From positions 124,001 through 188,000 of the forward strand of contig BLLK01000038.1 in the NCBI GenBank assembly GCA_021927905.1: a DNA stretch of 64,000 bases. Reading direction: 5' to 3'. Below are positions 21,347-31,678 of the stretch, in pieces. Each line of letters starts with the position of its first letter. Position 1 is the first letter of the stretch. The notes beneath the pieces were generated by a model. That model saw only the letters and a list, made by a program, of their open reading frames with translations. It ran no database searches and was not told the origin of the DNA. The position numbers and the translations under genes were made by a program. This stretch comes from Chaetoceros tenuissimus. Lineage: Eukaryota > Bacillariophyta > Thalassiosirophyceae > Chaetocerotales > Chaetocerotaceae.

Positions 21347-22888
21347 TTATTCAATATCTTCTTCCTCTGGTGAATAATACCTGTCATCTTCTTCGGTTGT
21401 TGAAGCACTTATACTATTGTCATCATCGTCGTCATTATAGTAATCATCGGCTTTCGCTGCCTCTCCGTCACTATCAATGACTCCAAGTGCAATGTCTCGT
21501 ATCCTTTCCACCATCTCCTCACGGCTTTTTACCTCATAGACTTCATTACATCGACCAAGTATTTCCATCAATTTGTGTGGATATAAAATAGTTAAGCCAT
21601 CATTTTTCACAATATCTCGAAAATTGCAATCAAACTCTTCAATAACTTTATCTATCGCTACCAGCTTTCCCTCAGTTACATTAAAATTTTCATCTGAGTG
21701 CTGCTTCACGTTTGCGATTTGAGGAGCATTGTCTTTCTCGTTATCAGAAAACAATTTTTCCTCGGTGCAGTCAGCATTGAGTACATCGCAAGCAATTACA
21801 TTGCTCATATCGTATCCTTCATTTGTGACACCACTCATGTCGATAAGTATCGTAGGTATTTTTCGATCAAGAAAAATTTGCGCTAATTTCAAAGAGTCTA
21901 AACTCCGTAAGGCATCAGGCTTTGTTGAAATACGTTCAGTGAGATATTCATAAAATGTCATATCTGTCATGCAGCATTGATGCCAAAGAGATATGAGATG
22001 ATCAACTCTAGGGGCTCGATAGGCAACAACAGCAGTGATTCCTTCCAAATCATTATTGTTTGACGATGCTGCTCCAACGTTATGATCACGTTCCTTTAGC
22101 TGCTCATAAAATAAACTACCACTGTCCTGTTCAAATTCTACACCACCTCTCAGATTACCAAGTTGTGAAAATTGTACTTGTGGTCTAGGTGAATCTTGTG
22201 AATTTCGTGGTAAGATATCCAGTAACTTTTCGAGAAGTTCTGGTCCATCATTTCTCCTCTCAGAAGCTATAAAATCTAATGCTTCACTAGATAGTACTAT
22301 ATTGTACCCTTCTTTCCATTTACTATGAATTTCACGTTTGTATATATCAATCACTTGTCCAGGTGTCAATTCAGAGAAGCAACGATTATCTTTTTGTATT
22401 TGTTTCTTTGTTTTATGTTCTCGTCCTTTGATAGCTTCAATTAGTGGATAAAAGATTTTTGAGTTCAAGTGTTCATTGATTGTGCAGTTGTGCTCTATAT
22501 ATGCTTTTTCGACAGTTGGATAGGCCCATGTTTGCGCCAAACCTGTGATGTCTTGGTTATGATTATTATCACTGTGAAGCCAGTTGAACATATTGACTTG
22601 AATGGAGGAACTTGAGGTTTTGTGAGGACCAGCAAGCAAAACTATTCGCCTTTTCTGTGCTTCAGGTTGCTGTAATGTTCTCCGTATTATTGGGATAGTT
22701 TTTACGTTCTCTTTGAATATTGATGTAAATTTGGCAAGACCTATTGCAAAAACAAAAGTCAAGAAACCAAGCAAGTAAGGAGGAAAAGTCATAGTTTCTC
22801 GTCGATACTTTCCCATTCTTTTAAGGTGGTGAAATGAAAGGAGTATATAGCTTGAAAAATAATGTGTAGGGAGTAAGTTTATTCTCAA
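21347..22888 (-). CDS. Type II membrane protein, sulfotransferase-like
   Basis: The protein has up to 513 aa; the ATG at 22816 (MGKYRRETMTF) is the more likely start because it places a short basic tail before one membrane helix (YLLGFLTFVFAIGLAKF). The motif LLAGPHKTSSSSIQVNMF after the stem resembles the 5'-phosphosulfate-binding loop (GPHKTGTTSIQ in bacterial relatives). VVAYRAPRVDHLISLWHQ resembles the 3'-phosphate-binding region. If correct, it would be a Golgi enzyme moving sulfate from PAPS to glycans. The loop has Ser where Gly is usual. The C-terminus is very acidic (DDDDDNSISAS). The substrate is unknown. Confidence 0.6.
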   Translation of the reverse strand: MRINLLPTHYFSSYILLSFHHLKRMGKYRRETMTFPPYLLGFLTFVFAIGLAKFTSIFKENVKTIPIIRRTLQQPEAQKRRIVLLAGPHKTSSSSIQVNMFNWLHSDNNHNQDITGLAQTWAYPTVEKAYIEHNCTINEHLNSKIFYPLIEAIKGREHKTKKQIQKDNRCFSELTPGQVIDIYKREIHSKWKEGYNIVLSSEALDFIASERRNDGPELLEKLLDILPRNSQDSPRPQVQFSQLGNLRGGVEFEQDSGSLFYEQLKERDHNVGAASSNNNDLEGITAVVAYRAPRVDHLISLWHQCCMTDMTFYEYLTERISTKPDALRSLDSLKLAQIFLDRKIPTILIDMSGVTNEGYDMSNVIACDVLNADCTEEKLFSDNEKDNAPQIANVKQHSDENFNVTEGKLVAIDKVIEEFDCNFRDIVKNDGLTILYPHKLMEILGRCNEVYEVKSREEMVERIRDIALGVIDSDGEAAKADDYYNDDDDDNSISASTTEEDDRYYSPEEEDIE

Positions 22889-23239
22889 ATCAATTCAATC
22901 TCATTCCATAAAATCACACATTTGATATGAATATGTAGATGTGTATATCGTTTGTTTTTCTTTGTAAAAAAGGTTAGAGGTTCGGTTCAGATGGGACATA
23001 ATTCGTACGTACTTACATACCATCCTTATGGTCCGTTGAAATTTGCTGGGATACTCTACCATTTGAAAATAAAGTAGAGAAGGGAAAGAAAGAACAAAAC
23101 ATGTAGATCGTCTTGTGGTGAGAGTGCAACACCGCAAAACCAGAAGAAAAAGCGATGTATTGAATGTAATTAGCCCATCTGCATCTCTATTGTCCGACTA
23201 TATTGAACATTACTATTCAAACCTTTGTTAATTACTACG
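22889..23239. other. Divergent intergenic spacer
   Basis: This is about 350 bp between divergent genes, AT-rich, with no recognised element. Confidence 0.4.
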
Positions 23240-24190
23240 ATGAGTGTTAGAAGAGCAGTAGTCAACCTTTCCAAGCAGGCTATTAGAGCAGCAAAGCCAT
23301 CTGCTCGTTGTAATCCAGTTTCAAGATGCTTCGGTAAGTGTCGACCTGAAACGCGATCGGATAGCACATCTTCTTGTTGTATATGTTGTATATCTTTTGC
23401 TTTTGGATTTTCAGGATATAGTATTCGCGTTCCTAACTTTGAATTTATTTTTTCCCTGCCGTGCAACGCATAATTTAACTTCAATCACAATCATACATCC
23501 ACATATTAAAATATCTACATAGCTTCATTACCAGAGTCAATCTCAAGATCTGGAGAAGCAACTTCTTTCCCAAATGAATTCCCAGGACAAAATTACGACT
23601 TCAACTGGACTCTCAATGGAGATGGAGTTACACCAATTAAAAAGGCTGCATTTCGCATAACCAAGCCTCTAGACCTTAAGGTAGCAGGCCTTAAACCACT
23701 TTCAACCTCTCCACTTAAAGTTAATGCATCATCCGCAAAATCAAACATGAAAGAGGCAGGATCTGATGCACTTGACTTTGACTCCTATGATGAGATTGCT
23801 CAACGGGCAAAGGATCTTCTCTCTTATTCCGATGCACTTTATTGTCCAGAAGGGCATATGCCAGGATCCACCACCTCTGTGAGAGTTATTACTAATTCGG
23901 ATTCACTCGCACCAAAGCTTTTGGCTTACTTGGATAGAGCTCCAAAGAGAGATAGCACAGGATGTAGTATTACAGCATATGTTTTGGAGGATGAGAATAT
24001 GGACAACTTTTCAGCTTATGCTATCGAAGAAGTTGGAGAGACTGAGGAGGATATTACTTCTGTAGCTGCTGTCGTATGTACGGGTAAGAACGTGAAGGTA
24101 GAACAAGTTGTTGCTGGATTGGAATTGAGTTTGGATGGATTAAAAGAAGATGAGGAAGCTAGAAAGGCTGAAGCTACAAGCGAAGAATAA
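23240..24190 (+). CDS. Organelle-targeted protein of unknown function
   Basis: Two exons, 23240-23333 and 23523-24190, are joined over a 189-bp intron (GTAAGT...CATAG, phase 1), giving 253 aa. The start MSVRRAVVNLSKQAIRAAK is rich in Arg, Lys and Ala and lacks acids, typical of a mitochondrial presequence. The mature part includes YDFNWTLNGDGVTP, AFRITKPLDLK, a segment VRVITNSDSLAPKLLAYLD and an acidic end (LKEDEEARKAEATSEE). There is no catalytic motif that I recognise. The join is supported by a clean frame and by the quick stop in the intron read-through. Confidence 0.75.
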
Positions 24191-24511
24191 ATTTACATCA
24201 AGCAGATTCACACCTTTCTACATAGATCTGTGGAAAAGCAGAAGTTGTTGTTGTTTGGAAAGTTATAGCGATAGACAGTGAGGTAGTTGAAGTTTCAACC
24301 AGTTGCTGTTTTGAAATAATATAAAATTAAGTTTCAATAATCAAAGACTGTGGTAAGATGTGTTGATTATATCGTCCCCTTAGTTTGATTTCTCGGAGTA
24401 AATACGTAACCTCACAAAAAGGGGCGAATAGTTTGAAATGCAGAATATGAAAAATAAATATGTTTAGATTCATTAGTATTGTACATAAATCTAAAATATC
24501 TAAGATTCTAT
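24191..24511. other. Convergent 3' spacer
   Basis: This is 321 bp between two convergent gene ends, AT-rich, with nothing recognised. Confidence 0.4.
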
Positions 24512-24959
24512 TTACTTGCATGCACAACAGGCGTCGGACACAGAGTTTCCGAGTAAATCAAGTTCTAAAGAGAGTGTGAGACAAAGTAATCCATTGAGGT
24601 TCACATCTAGACACGTGAAAGTTGTTAGTGGTGATAATAGGCCAAGTCTCAACGAAACGTTCCAGGACTCATCGTCAACGCATGAGGTGGGGCTTGAAGA
24701 TTTGGTAGGACTCACAGATGGAGCAGCACTGATGTTGGAAGTATCTGGTGCAACTAATGCTTGACATCCGCAACAAGCTTCATAGCAAGTATTCCCGTTC
24801 GCATCAGCGGTTGATCCAAGCGCAGGGCAGAGATTTTCTGGATCAGCATTGATGTCATTACAATCGTAGAGGATAGGATCCAACAAAGAACCAACGACAC
24901 TGCCGATGGTACCGAGAATAGAGAAAGCCGGATCATCCACACAAGCACTATTTGACAAA

Positions 24960-25870
24960 AACGTCGGCTGTAGACTTGTGGTCGGTCCAAAAGATGGCGA
25001 GGTACTCAATGTTGCAGTTGGTGAGGCAGTTATACCATCACAAACACAACATGCATCATACACAGTCTTGCCTCCATTCAACAAGTCGATCTCGAGTCCA
25101 AGTGCTACACACAATAGACTTGGATTCAAATTCACTTCTACACAAGTATACGGTACTGGACCAGGAAGTAAGTCGACAATAGCCGTGACTGCAAAGTTCT
25201 CATCATCAACACATGTTGTAGGCGATGCTGATACTGTAGGATTGGTAGACAAGAGCAAAGATGGCGAGACGCTCGGACTAGAAGATGGCTTCAAGCTGCC
25301 TGTGATGGTTGGTCCAGAAGAAGGTGATTTTGACGGATATACGCTCGGACTAGAAGATGGCTTCAAGCTGCCAGTGACGGTTGGTCCAGTAGAAGGACTT
25401 GCAGAAGGGAAATCACTGATCAATACTGATGGCTGATTGCTTGCTGATACAGAAGGCCCAGCAGATGGCGAGGTACTCAATGTTGCAGTTGGTGAGGCAG
25501 TTATACCATCACAAACACAACATGCATCATACACAGTCTTGCCTCCATTCAACAAGTCGATCTCGAGTCCAAGTGCTACACACAATAGACTTGGATTCAA
25601 GTTCACTTCTACACAAGTATACGGTACTGGACCAAGAAGTAAGTCGACAATAGCCGTGACTGCAAAGTTCTCATCATCAACACACGTTGTAGGCGATGCT
25701 GATACTGTAGGATTGGTAGACAAGAGCAAAGATGGCGAGACGATCGGACTAGAAGATGGCTTCAAGCTGCCTGTGATGGTTGGTCCAGAAGAAGGTGATC
25801 TCGACGGAGATACGCTTAGGCCAGAAGATGGCTTCAAGCTGCCAGTGACGGTTGGTTGAGAAGAAGGTGT
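24960..25870 (-). repeat. Duplicated CCxC cysteine-module block
   Basis: Two blocks of about 470 bp (around 24970-25400 and 25450-25860), each with a CVDDENFAV...DACCVCD module plus a SLKPSSSPSVSPS linker, are almost identical at the DNA level. They mark a recent internal duplication in the paralogous secreted gene. Confidence 0.85.
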
Positions 25871-27189
25871 TTTCGATGGAGATATGCTTGGAATAGAAGA
25901 TGGCAGAGGTGTTATTTTTGTGGAAGGTTTTCCGGAAGGTGCTTTTGACGCAGGATTGTTGGTAGGCGATATAGGAAATTGTCCAACCGGACTTGTCGGT
26001 TCAGTTGGAACAGTTGGTTGAACAGAAGGTTTTTCTGAGTATCGCGTGCTTGGTTGTAAACTTGGTGAATCATTTTCTGATATGCTTGGCGAAACAGAAG
26101 CATTGAGGGTTGGAATACTCGAGAAACGTACTGAAGGTGAGATTGATTTAGTTATTGTTGGTTCATCAGAAGCATTGAGAGTTGGAATACTTGAGAATCG
26201 TACAGACGGCGAGATTGATTTAGTTTTTGTTGGTTCATCAGAATTATTGAGAGTTGGAATACTTGAGAAACGCACTGATGGCGAGATTGATTTAGTTTTT
26301 GTTGGTTCATCTGTAGGTTTCCTGGTAAAGAATGATGTAGGAAGATTGCTGATGGGAGCACTTGTTTGCTTTTTCATACTTGGTGCATTGCTCTGTAATG
26401 GAGCATCGTCAATAGTAGGTACATTACTTTGTGGAGCTTTTGCTGGCGTAGAGCTGATAGGGGATTGTCCTACTGGAGGTGTTGGTATCTGAGGAGCAGC
26501 TTGCGGAGCTACTGTTGGTCTAGAGCTTATCATTGATATTGTCGGAGACTGTGTCTGTGATACTGTAGGAAACCCTCCAACCGGAGGCTGAGGGACATTC
26601 TCGATTGTTGGTAACATCGTAGGTTGAGAATTCCCAGTACAAAACCCACAAGATGACAGGCACTTATCTCCAACACTTGAGGATGACACACCATCATCCT
26701 GATAGCAATATCTTTCGCGGCGAATATCAACATTATTCAATAAGAACCATGCACATGTAACTGGCACTCCATTGTTCAGAGTGAAAAGGAAGAACTTATC
26801 ATCTTCGCAATCACAGGCATTACAGGAACTGCGACAAGCACCTTTGATGTGACCTCTACTACAGTATCACTCGACTCTGACTGCAGCATTTGTTTTTCTC
26901 AGCCATGCACAGTCTTGGGTGGTGCCATTATCAATAATAAATGTGAATGTAGAATCATCAAAACACTGTGGTGATCTTTCAATGAGATTTGTTGGCCGAG
27001 GAGATGGTGAAATAGTTGGGGCTTTGCTATTGACTGTAATAGGGAAAAATCCTACTGGAGGTGATGGTACTGGAGGTGCTGGTGCTATTGGTGCTACTGG
27101 AGGTGTTGGTATTGATGGCATAACTATTGATGGTGTATATCCCGCTGTCGGATATTCGTCACAGGTCGGAGATGTATTTGGTGAGGTAG

Positions 27190-27360
27190 GCGACGAATAA
27201 CCCTTTCCTTTACCTCCTTTTCCTTTTCCACCCTTACCTCCTTCTCCTTTGCCACCTTTTCCTTTACCTCCTTTACCCTTGCCTCCTTTACCTCCTTTTC
27301 CTTTTCCACCCTTACCTCCTTTTCCTTTACCACCTTTACCACCCTTGCCTTTACTATGAG
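27190..27360 (-). repeat. Lys-Gly coding low-complexity tract
   Basis: A purine-rich array of AAA/AAG and GGA/GGT codons encodes (KGGKGKGG)n in the secreted paralog. Lysine-rich repeats of this sort are known from silica-associated diatom proteins, but no silaffin-type KXXK/RXL signature is seen here. Confidence 0.85.
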
Positions 27361-27987
27361 ATGAATCACAATTATCTACATGATTGTAGCTTTCATATCC
27401 TTTTCCTTTTGACATATGATATGAATACCCTTTCCCTTTTGAACTATGATAGGAACCTTTACTTTTATCTGATTTGTTACTCTTGTTCTTCTTTCTATTT
27501 GTGACACGATACTTCCTAATATTGAGAAAAATATTATTTTCCGTAGGATACTCATCTGTACATATTATATTACGGGTAAGGACATATCATGGGGATTTAA
27601 ATTTCATTCATAATGTTCATATGACATACCTTCATCTGAGGTGTTATCACCACTGAAAATGGATTTCAATGCTCGCGAGTTGATTTCATCATTCAACAAA
27701 TTCTTTTTGTCCGTGCATGTTCCGCATGTTTTTCCACAAGAATCAGCAACCACTTTGATAGAACAGTATTTGTGAAATCTATTCAATAAATCATCTGCTA
27801 TCCAGGAACAGGGGCGATCTCGTAGGACTATTCCTCTTAAATTGTTTCTACTTGTATCCTCCTGTGTTGACGATGCTATGCGAAAATCAGGATTATCATT
27901 GCATTTATTTGCATAATTAAATTGTATCATGCAAAGTATTTGTGTCACAACCATAAACGCTTTACTAAAATTTCTTCTCATCATCAT

Positions 27988-30126
27988 GCAGTATATATTG
28001 CTCAAATGTATGATGAGAGAGTGCAAGAAAGAAAATGATGGTATCAGTTGATGAGGAAGGCGGACTGCCCTAGAGAGGGTCATTTCGACTGATGACTTCT
28101 CTTCGGTGACGTCATATGGTACTAAATTGTCTTCAAAAATAAACTGCGGCAAAACTTTGATCATGTTTTCCTCCGGAAAATTGCTGATTTGGCGTTTCAT
28201 CTTCCACACTTCTGCATATTCATTCCCCCATTCCTTAAAATGAAGTACTTTCGACTCGTGACATGATTGCTTGATCATTCCTTATTCCTCATCAATCAAA
28301 AGTAGAACTTTTAGTGAAAAACGAAGTATCATTGTAGTACAAGAGGAATTATTATTCTCGATTCCGCAATCGTTTTTTTCTTTTCTCCCTTCCATTTTCT
28401 ATAATATCTGCTTGGTAAAGTATGGTATTTTTGATTTGACTTTGAAGTTGGGTGATCTCTACCTCTGATAAACGATTTCCAACTAATGGCAAATGGAACA
28501 ACTTCTTTGGTACTCAGTATTGTTCTCGCACTTTTTATTGGTCTCTGCTAATGACCAATTAAAAATTCAGCTGTCACCACTAAACTGAATGAATTTAGTG
28601 TAGCATTGTTATTTCAAAAATAAGAGTAAGCGTTTCCTTTCTTCTATCATCGGCGATATCACATGGAAGGAAGACGGAAGCGATAAGACACATTGTTCAT
28701 TACTCGTATCCAATTCAAGTATTTTTTGTTCACACATCTTTATGCATAAGTGCTATGACTATGTCGATACTGTGGGCATCATGCGTCCTAAGTACAAAGA
28801 CAAAAGGACGTAGTTTCATCATTCATGGCAAAAGGCAATTAAAATGAGCTAGAAATTCTCTGCACCTCTGGCTGGCTAGAATATTCAGGATGAAGATATA
28901 GGTGTAGTACCTGAATAACACTACTAACAAGTCAGGTTGAAATCGGTTTGTTTGTTTTTTCTTATCGAAACTAAAAGTAAATGATAGTACATAGTAGGTT
29001 CACCCTATTTTGTAAGAAGCACCATGACCCTTCTTTTCCCTTTCTTTTCTCTATGTTTTTGAAAAAATCAATCTAGGAGTAGTGTTTTCTCATTCTCACA
29101 CTTTGATAATTGAGTATAATACTTTCAATAAGCTTAGTTACACCATAGACACATCCTTTAATTAATAAAGCATTATAAGAAAATAATGCAAAGAAATCTT
29201 ACGAATTCATATGTATGAAATATATGTCACGAAAGAGGTAGACTTGAATGTTGCTGGTAATGAAATAATATTTATATTGCCCAAAAGGCTTACATAATTA
29301 AGAAAGTCTGTAATTGAAGAGTTAAAGTGGATATGTTTAAAGCTAATTATTTTGCAAAACAAATGACGTACTCGTACGTACAAGCTTAGCATGACGATTT
29401 TTTGTATGGAACGGCTCATAATCCTTTGTATGAAACGACCCACATTGGGTACAGCACTTACCTCGTCACTGTGTTAGAATGTCTGTACAATAGAAGAATG
29501 GTCCTAGGTAGAGTGTCTACTTTACTTGCAGACAGTCTGGCCTTCTATCCGTCAATCATGTCAAGTAGGTAGTTACTAATTCTAGTAATTGTGAGAATGA
29601 ACGAATCATCTTCACCCATTTAGAGTCAACAGTTAGTAGTGCGACGCGAACAATAGAACGGAGCGAATCATTTCACCCCGTTGGGGTCATCTGTTAGTAG
29701 TGTGACACGAACGAACGCACGCACGCACGAACGGAAAAATAAACGGGGTAAGGAATCGGTTCCCTGACAAACCGATAATAAGTGATATGTTAAGGACTAA
29801 ATGGCGGTAGTCTGGAGTAAAGTCTAATTGATCGAATACCTAATAAATAGTATCTTATCTTTGTCCCATTTTTTACATCATTGATAAAATAGTCGTCAAA
29901 GCGTATCTCACTATGTGACTACTGATACTAGCCATTTTAACACCTGTGGTCATCCACACATTTTGAGGATCACACAAGCACGAACACTCGACGACATCAG
30001 GAAGTTGAAATCTTGAACATAAAGATCCATCCCTATTGCATTTTAAAGGAAGGTTCACGAACAAGAGTGAACGTCACTTTGAACAAAAGCATCGACAAAC
30101 TAAAGAACGTACTGCCAAAAGAGAAA
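27988..30126. other. 2.1-kb intergenic region without genes
   Basis: Both flanking genes point away from it. No frame has convincing coding character. Near 29602-29720 there is an imperfect tandem duplication of about 62 bp (gaatcat...ttagtagtg.gac.cgaac), ending in a short ACGC/ACGA microsatellite at about 29713-29733. The rest is AT-rich with no recognised elements. Confidence 0.5.
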
Positions 30127-31554
30127 ATGAAGTTGCCATCGTATCTTTCGCTTTTCCTTTTGACTTCAAATGCAGCACCAACATCGGCTTTCATGACTTC
30201 ATTGCAGGGGAAATCTGCATCCAGTACAAAACTGCGATCCACTACTTCTGACGAAAATCCTATCGCTGTCAACCCCCTTGTGGCAAATGTAAAAGTATCT
30301 GCTACTGTTCAAATCTTTTCCAATGTAAAGCAAATGCAAGCTGAAGGAATCGAAGTCACTTCTCTTTGTGTGTAAGTATTTGATGTCCGCTTGCATCTCA
30401 TCTTTCTCGCAAGGAATTTTTGTATATTTTACTCATTGACAACTTTTCAACTGCAATCTAGTGGAGAACCAGACTTTCCACCTCCACAAGCAGTACTTGA
30501 TGCAGCCTCAAAGGCAATTTTAGACTGCGACACAAGGTATACAGCAGTGACAGGTACAGCACCTCTTCGTCAAGCAATTGCTGACGATTTACTCAATCGC
30601 AAAGGAGTCAAGTATGATGCAAATACTGAAATTGTTGTAGGAAATGGAGCAAAGCAGTCTGTCTACCAAGGAGTTTTAACAACTGCTGGACCAGGTGATG
30701 CTGTCATTATTCCAGCACCATATTGGCCATCGTATCCTGAAATGGTTGCTTTGGCGGGTGCAGAATCCATCATTCTCGAAACACAGGAAAAAGATGGATA
30801 TTTGATTACACCAGAAGCACTTCAAAAGTGTTTGGATGACAATAAAGACAAAAATATTACACTTATGATTTTATGCAACCCTTCAAATCCCACAGGTGGA
30901 GTTCATAATAAGAAACGATTGGAGGAACTTGCAGAAGTTCTTGCTGGTCATCCAAAAATTGCAATATTGGCAGATGAAATATATGAACGGTTGGTATACA
31001 ATGATTCAGAAGAGGATAAACATGTTTCTTTCGCCTCGATTTCTCCAGAAATGTATAAACGCACAATGACTATCAATGGTTTTTCGAAGGCTTATGCCAT
31101 GACCGGAATGAGATTGGGATACATGGCTGCACCTAAACCTTTGGCAAAAGCAGCGACAACCATCCAATCTCAGTTAACTTCTTGTGCAGGAAGTATCAGT
31201 CAAGCAGCAGGGGTTGCTGCATTGAAAAATGTAGAGGAATCTGAAATGGAACAAAACGTACAAATAATGAGAGAGAAGAGAGATTATGTTATTGGAAGAT
31301 TGAAGGACATGCCAAATGTAGAATTGGCTGTTCCTCCAACTGGTGCATTCTATGTCCTCCCTGATGTTTCTAAGTTCTATGAAGGTGATGACACACAATT
31401 ATGTCTTGACTTGCTAGAAAAGAAAAGACTAGCATTGGTACCAGGCTCTTCCTTCGGAGCTCCTGGAACCGTTCGTATTAGTTATGCTACAAGTTTGGAA
31501 GAGTTGGAAGTTGCTATGAATAAACTTCAGGAATTCCTAGAAGAATGCGACTAG
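30127..31554 (+). CDS. Plastid-targeted aspartate aminotransferase (prokaryotic-type, class I)
   Basis: Two exons, 30127-30371 and 30462-31554 (90-bp intron, phase 2), give 445 aa. The N-terminus is a signal peptide (LPSYLSLFLLTSNAAPTSAF) with a SAF site, the diatom motif for import across the complex-plastid membranes. The enzyme swaps amino groups between aspartate/glutamate and their oxoacids using PLP. Visible motifs are GEPDFPPP, NGAKQSVYQ, CNPSNPTGG, the PLP lysine in GFSKAYAMTGMRLGY (K291), and the substrate-carboxylate Arg in GTVRISYATS. Length and motif spacing match prokaryotic-type (1b) enzymes, but a related PLP aminotransferase substrate cannot be excluded. Its last ~110 bp recur, decayed, at 45297-45400. 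Confidence 0.9.
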
Positions 31555-31678
31555 ACTGTTTCGTTTATAAGCATACTTCTTCCTTCAAATATAGAAAATA
31601 CTTAATATTCCTAACAGATAATTCAAACTATATTTATATATATAGATATTGCACATTTTTCCAAAATTATGAGTGAAT

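Larger units (their letters stand above)
24512..27987 (-). pseudogene. Second modular secreted cysteine-repeat gene (paralog, interrupted by one in-frame stop)
   Basis: Exons 27987-27630 and 27555-24512 (74-bp intron, phase 1) give 1134 codons. The start MMMRRNFSK leads into a signal peptide. Next come an ShK-like module (CNDNPDF...CGKTCGTC), a Lys-Gly-rich tract of about 60 residues (GKGGKGGKGKGG units), a Pro-rich hinge and two further ShK-like modules. A long PS/PT-rich stalk follows, with three copies of a DEPTKTKSISPSVRFSS-like unit. Four CVDD...DACCVCD modules end the protein. The layout and both exon-junction sequences match the gene at 7.7-11.9 kb. One in-frame stop lies inside a cysteine module whose frame is otherwise intact on both sides. 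The copy is therefore a very young pseudogene, a null allele, read through, or a sequencing error. The module name reflects a fold, not a toxin function. Confidence 0.75.

Noticed and set aside
24512-27987. Reading the ShK-like modules as evidence of a toxin
   Set aside because: The modules are embedded in very large secreted structural-looking proteins with PST stalks. The fold is widespread in non-toxic proteins.
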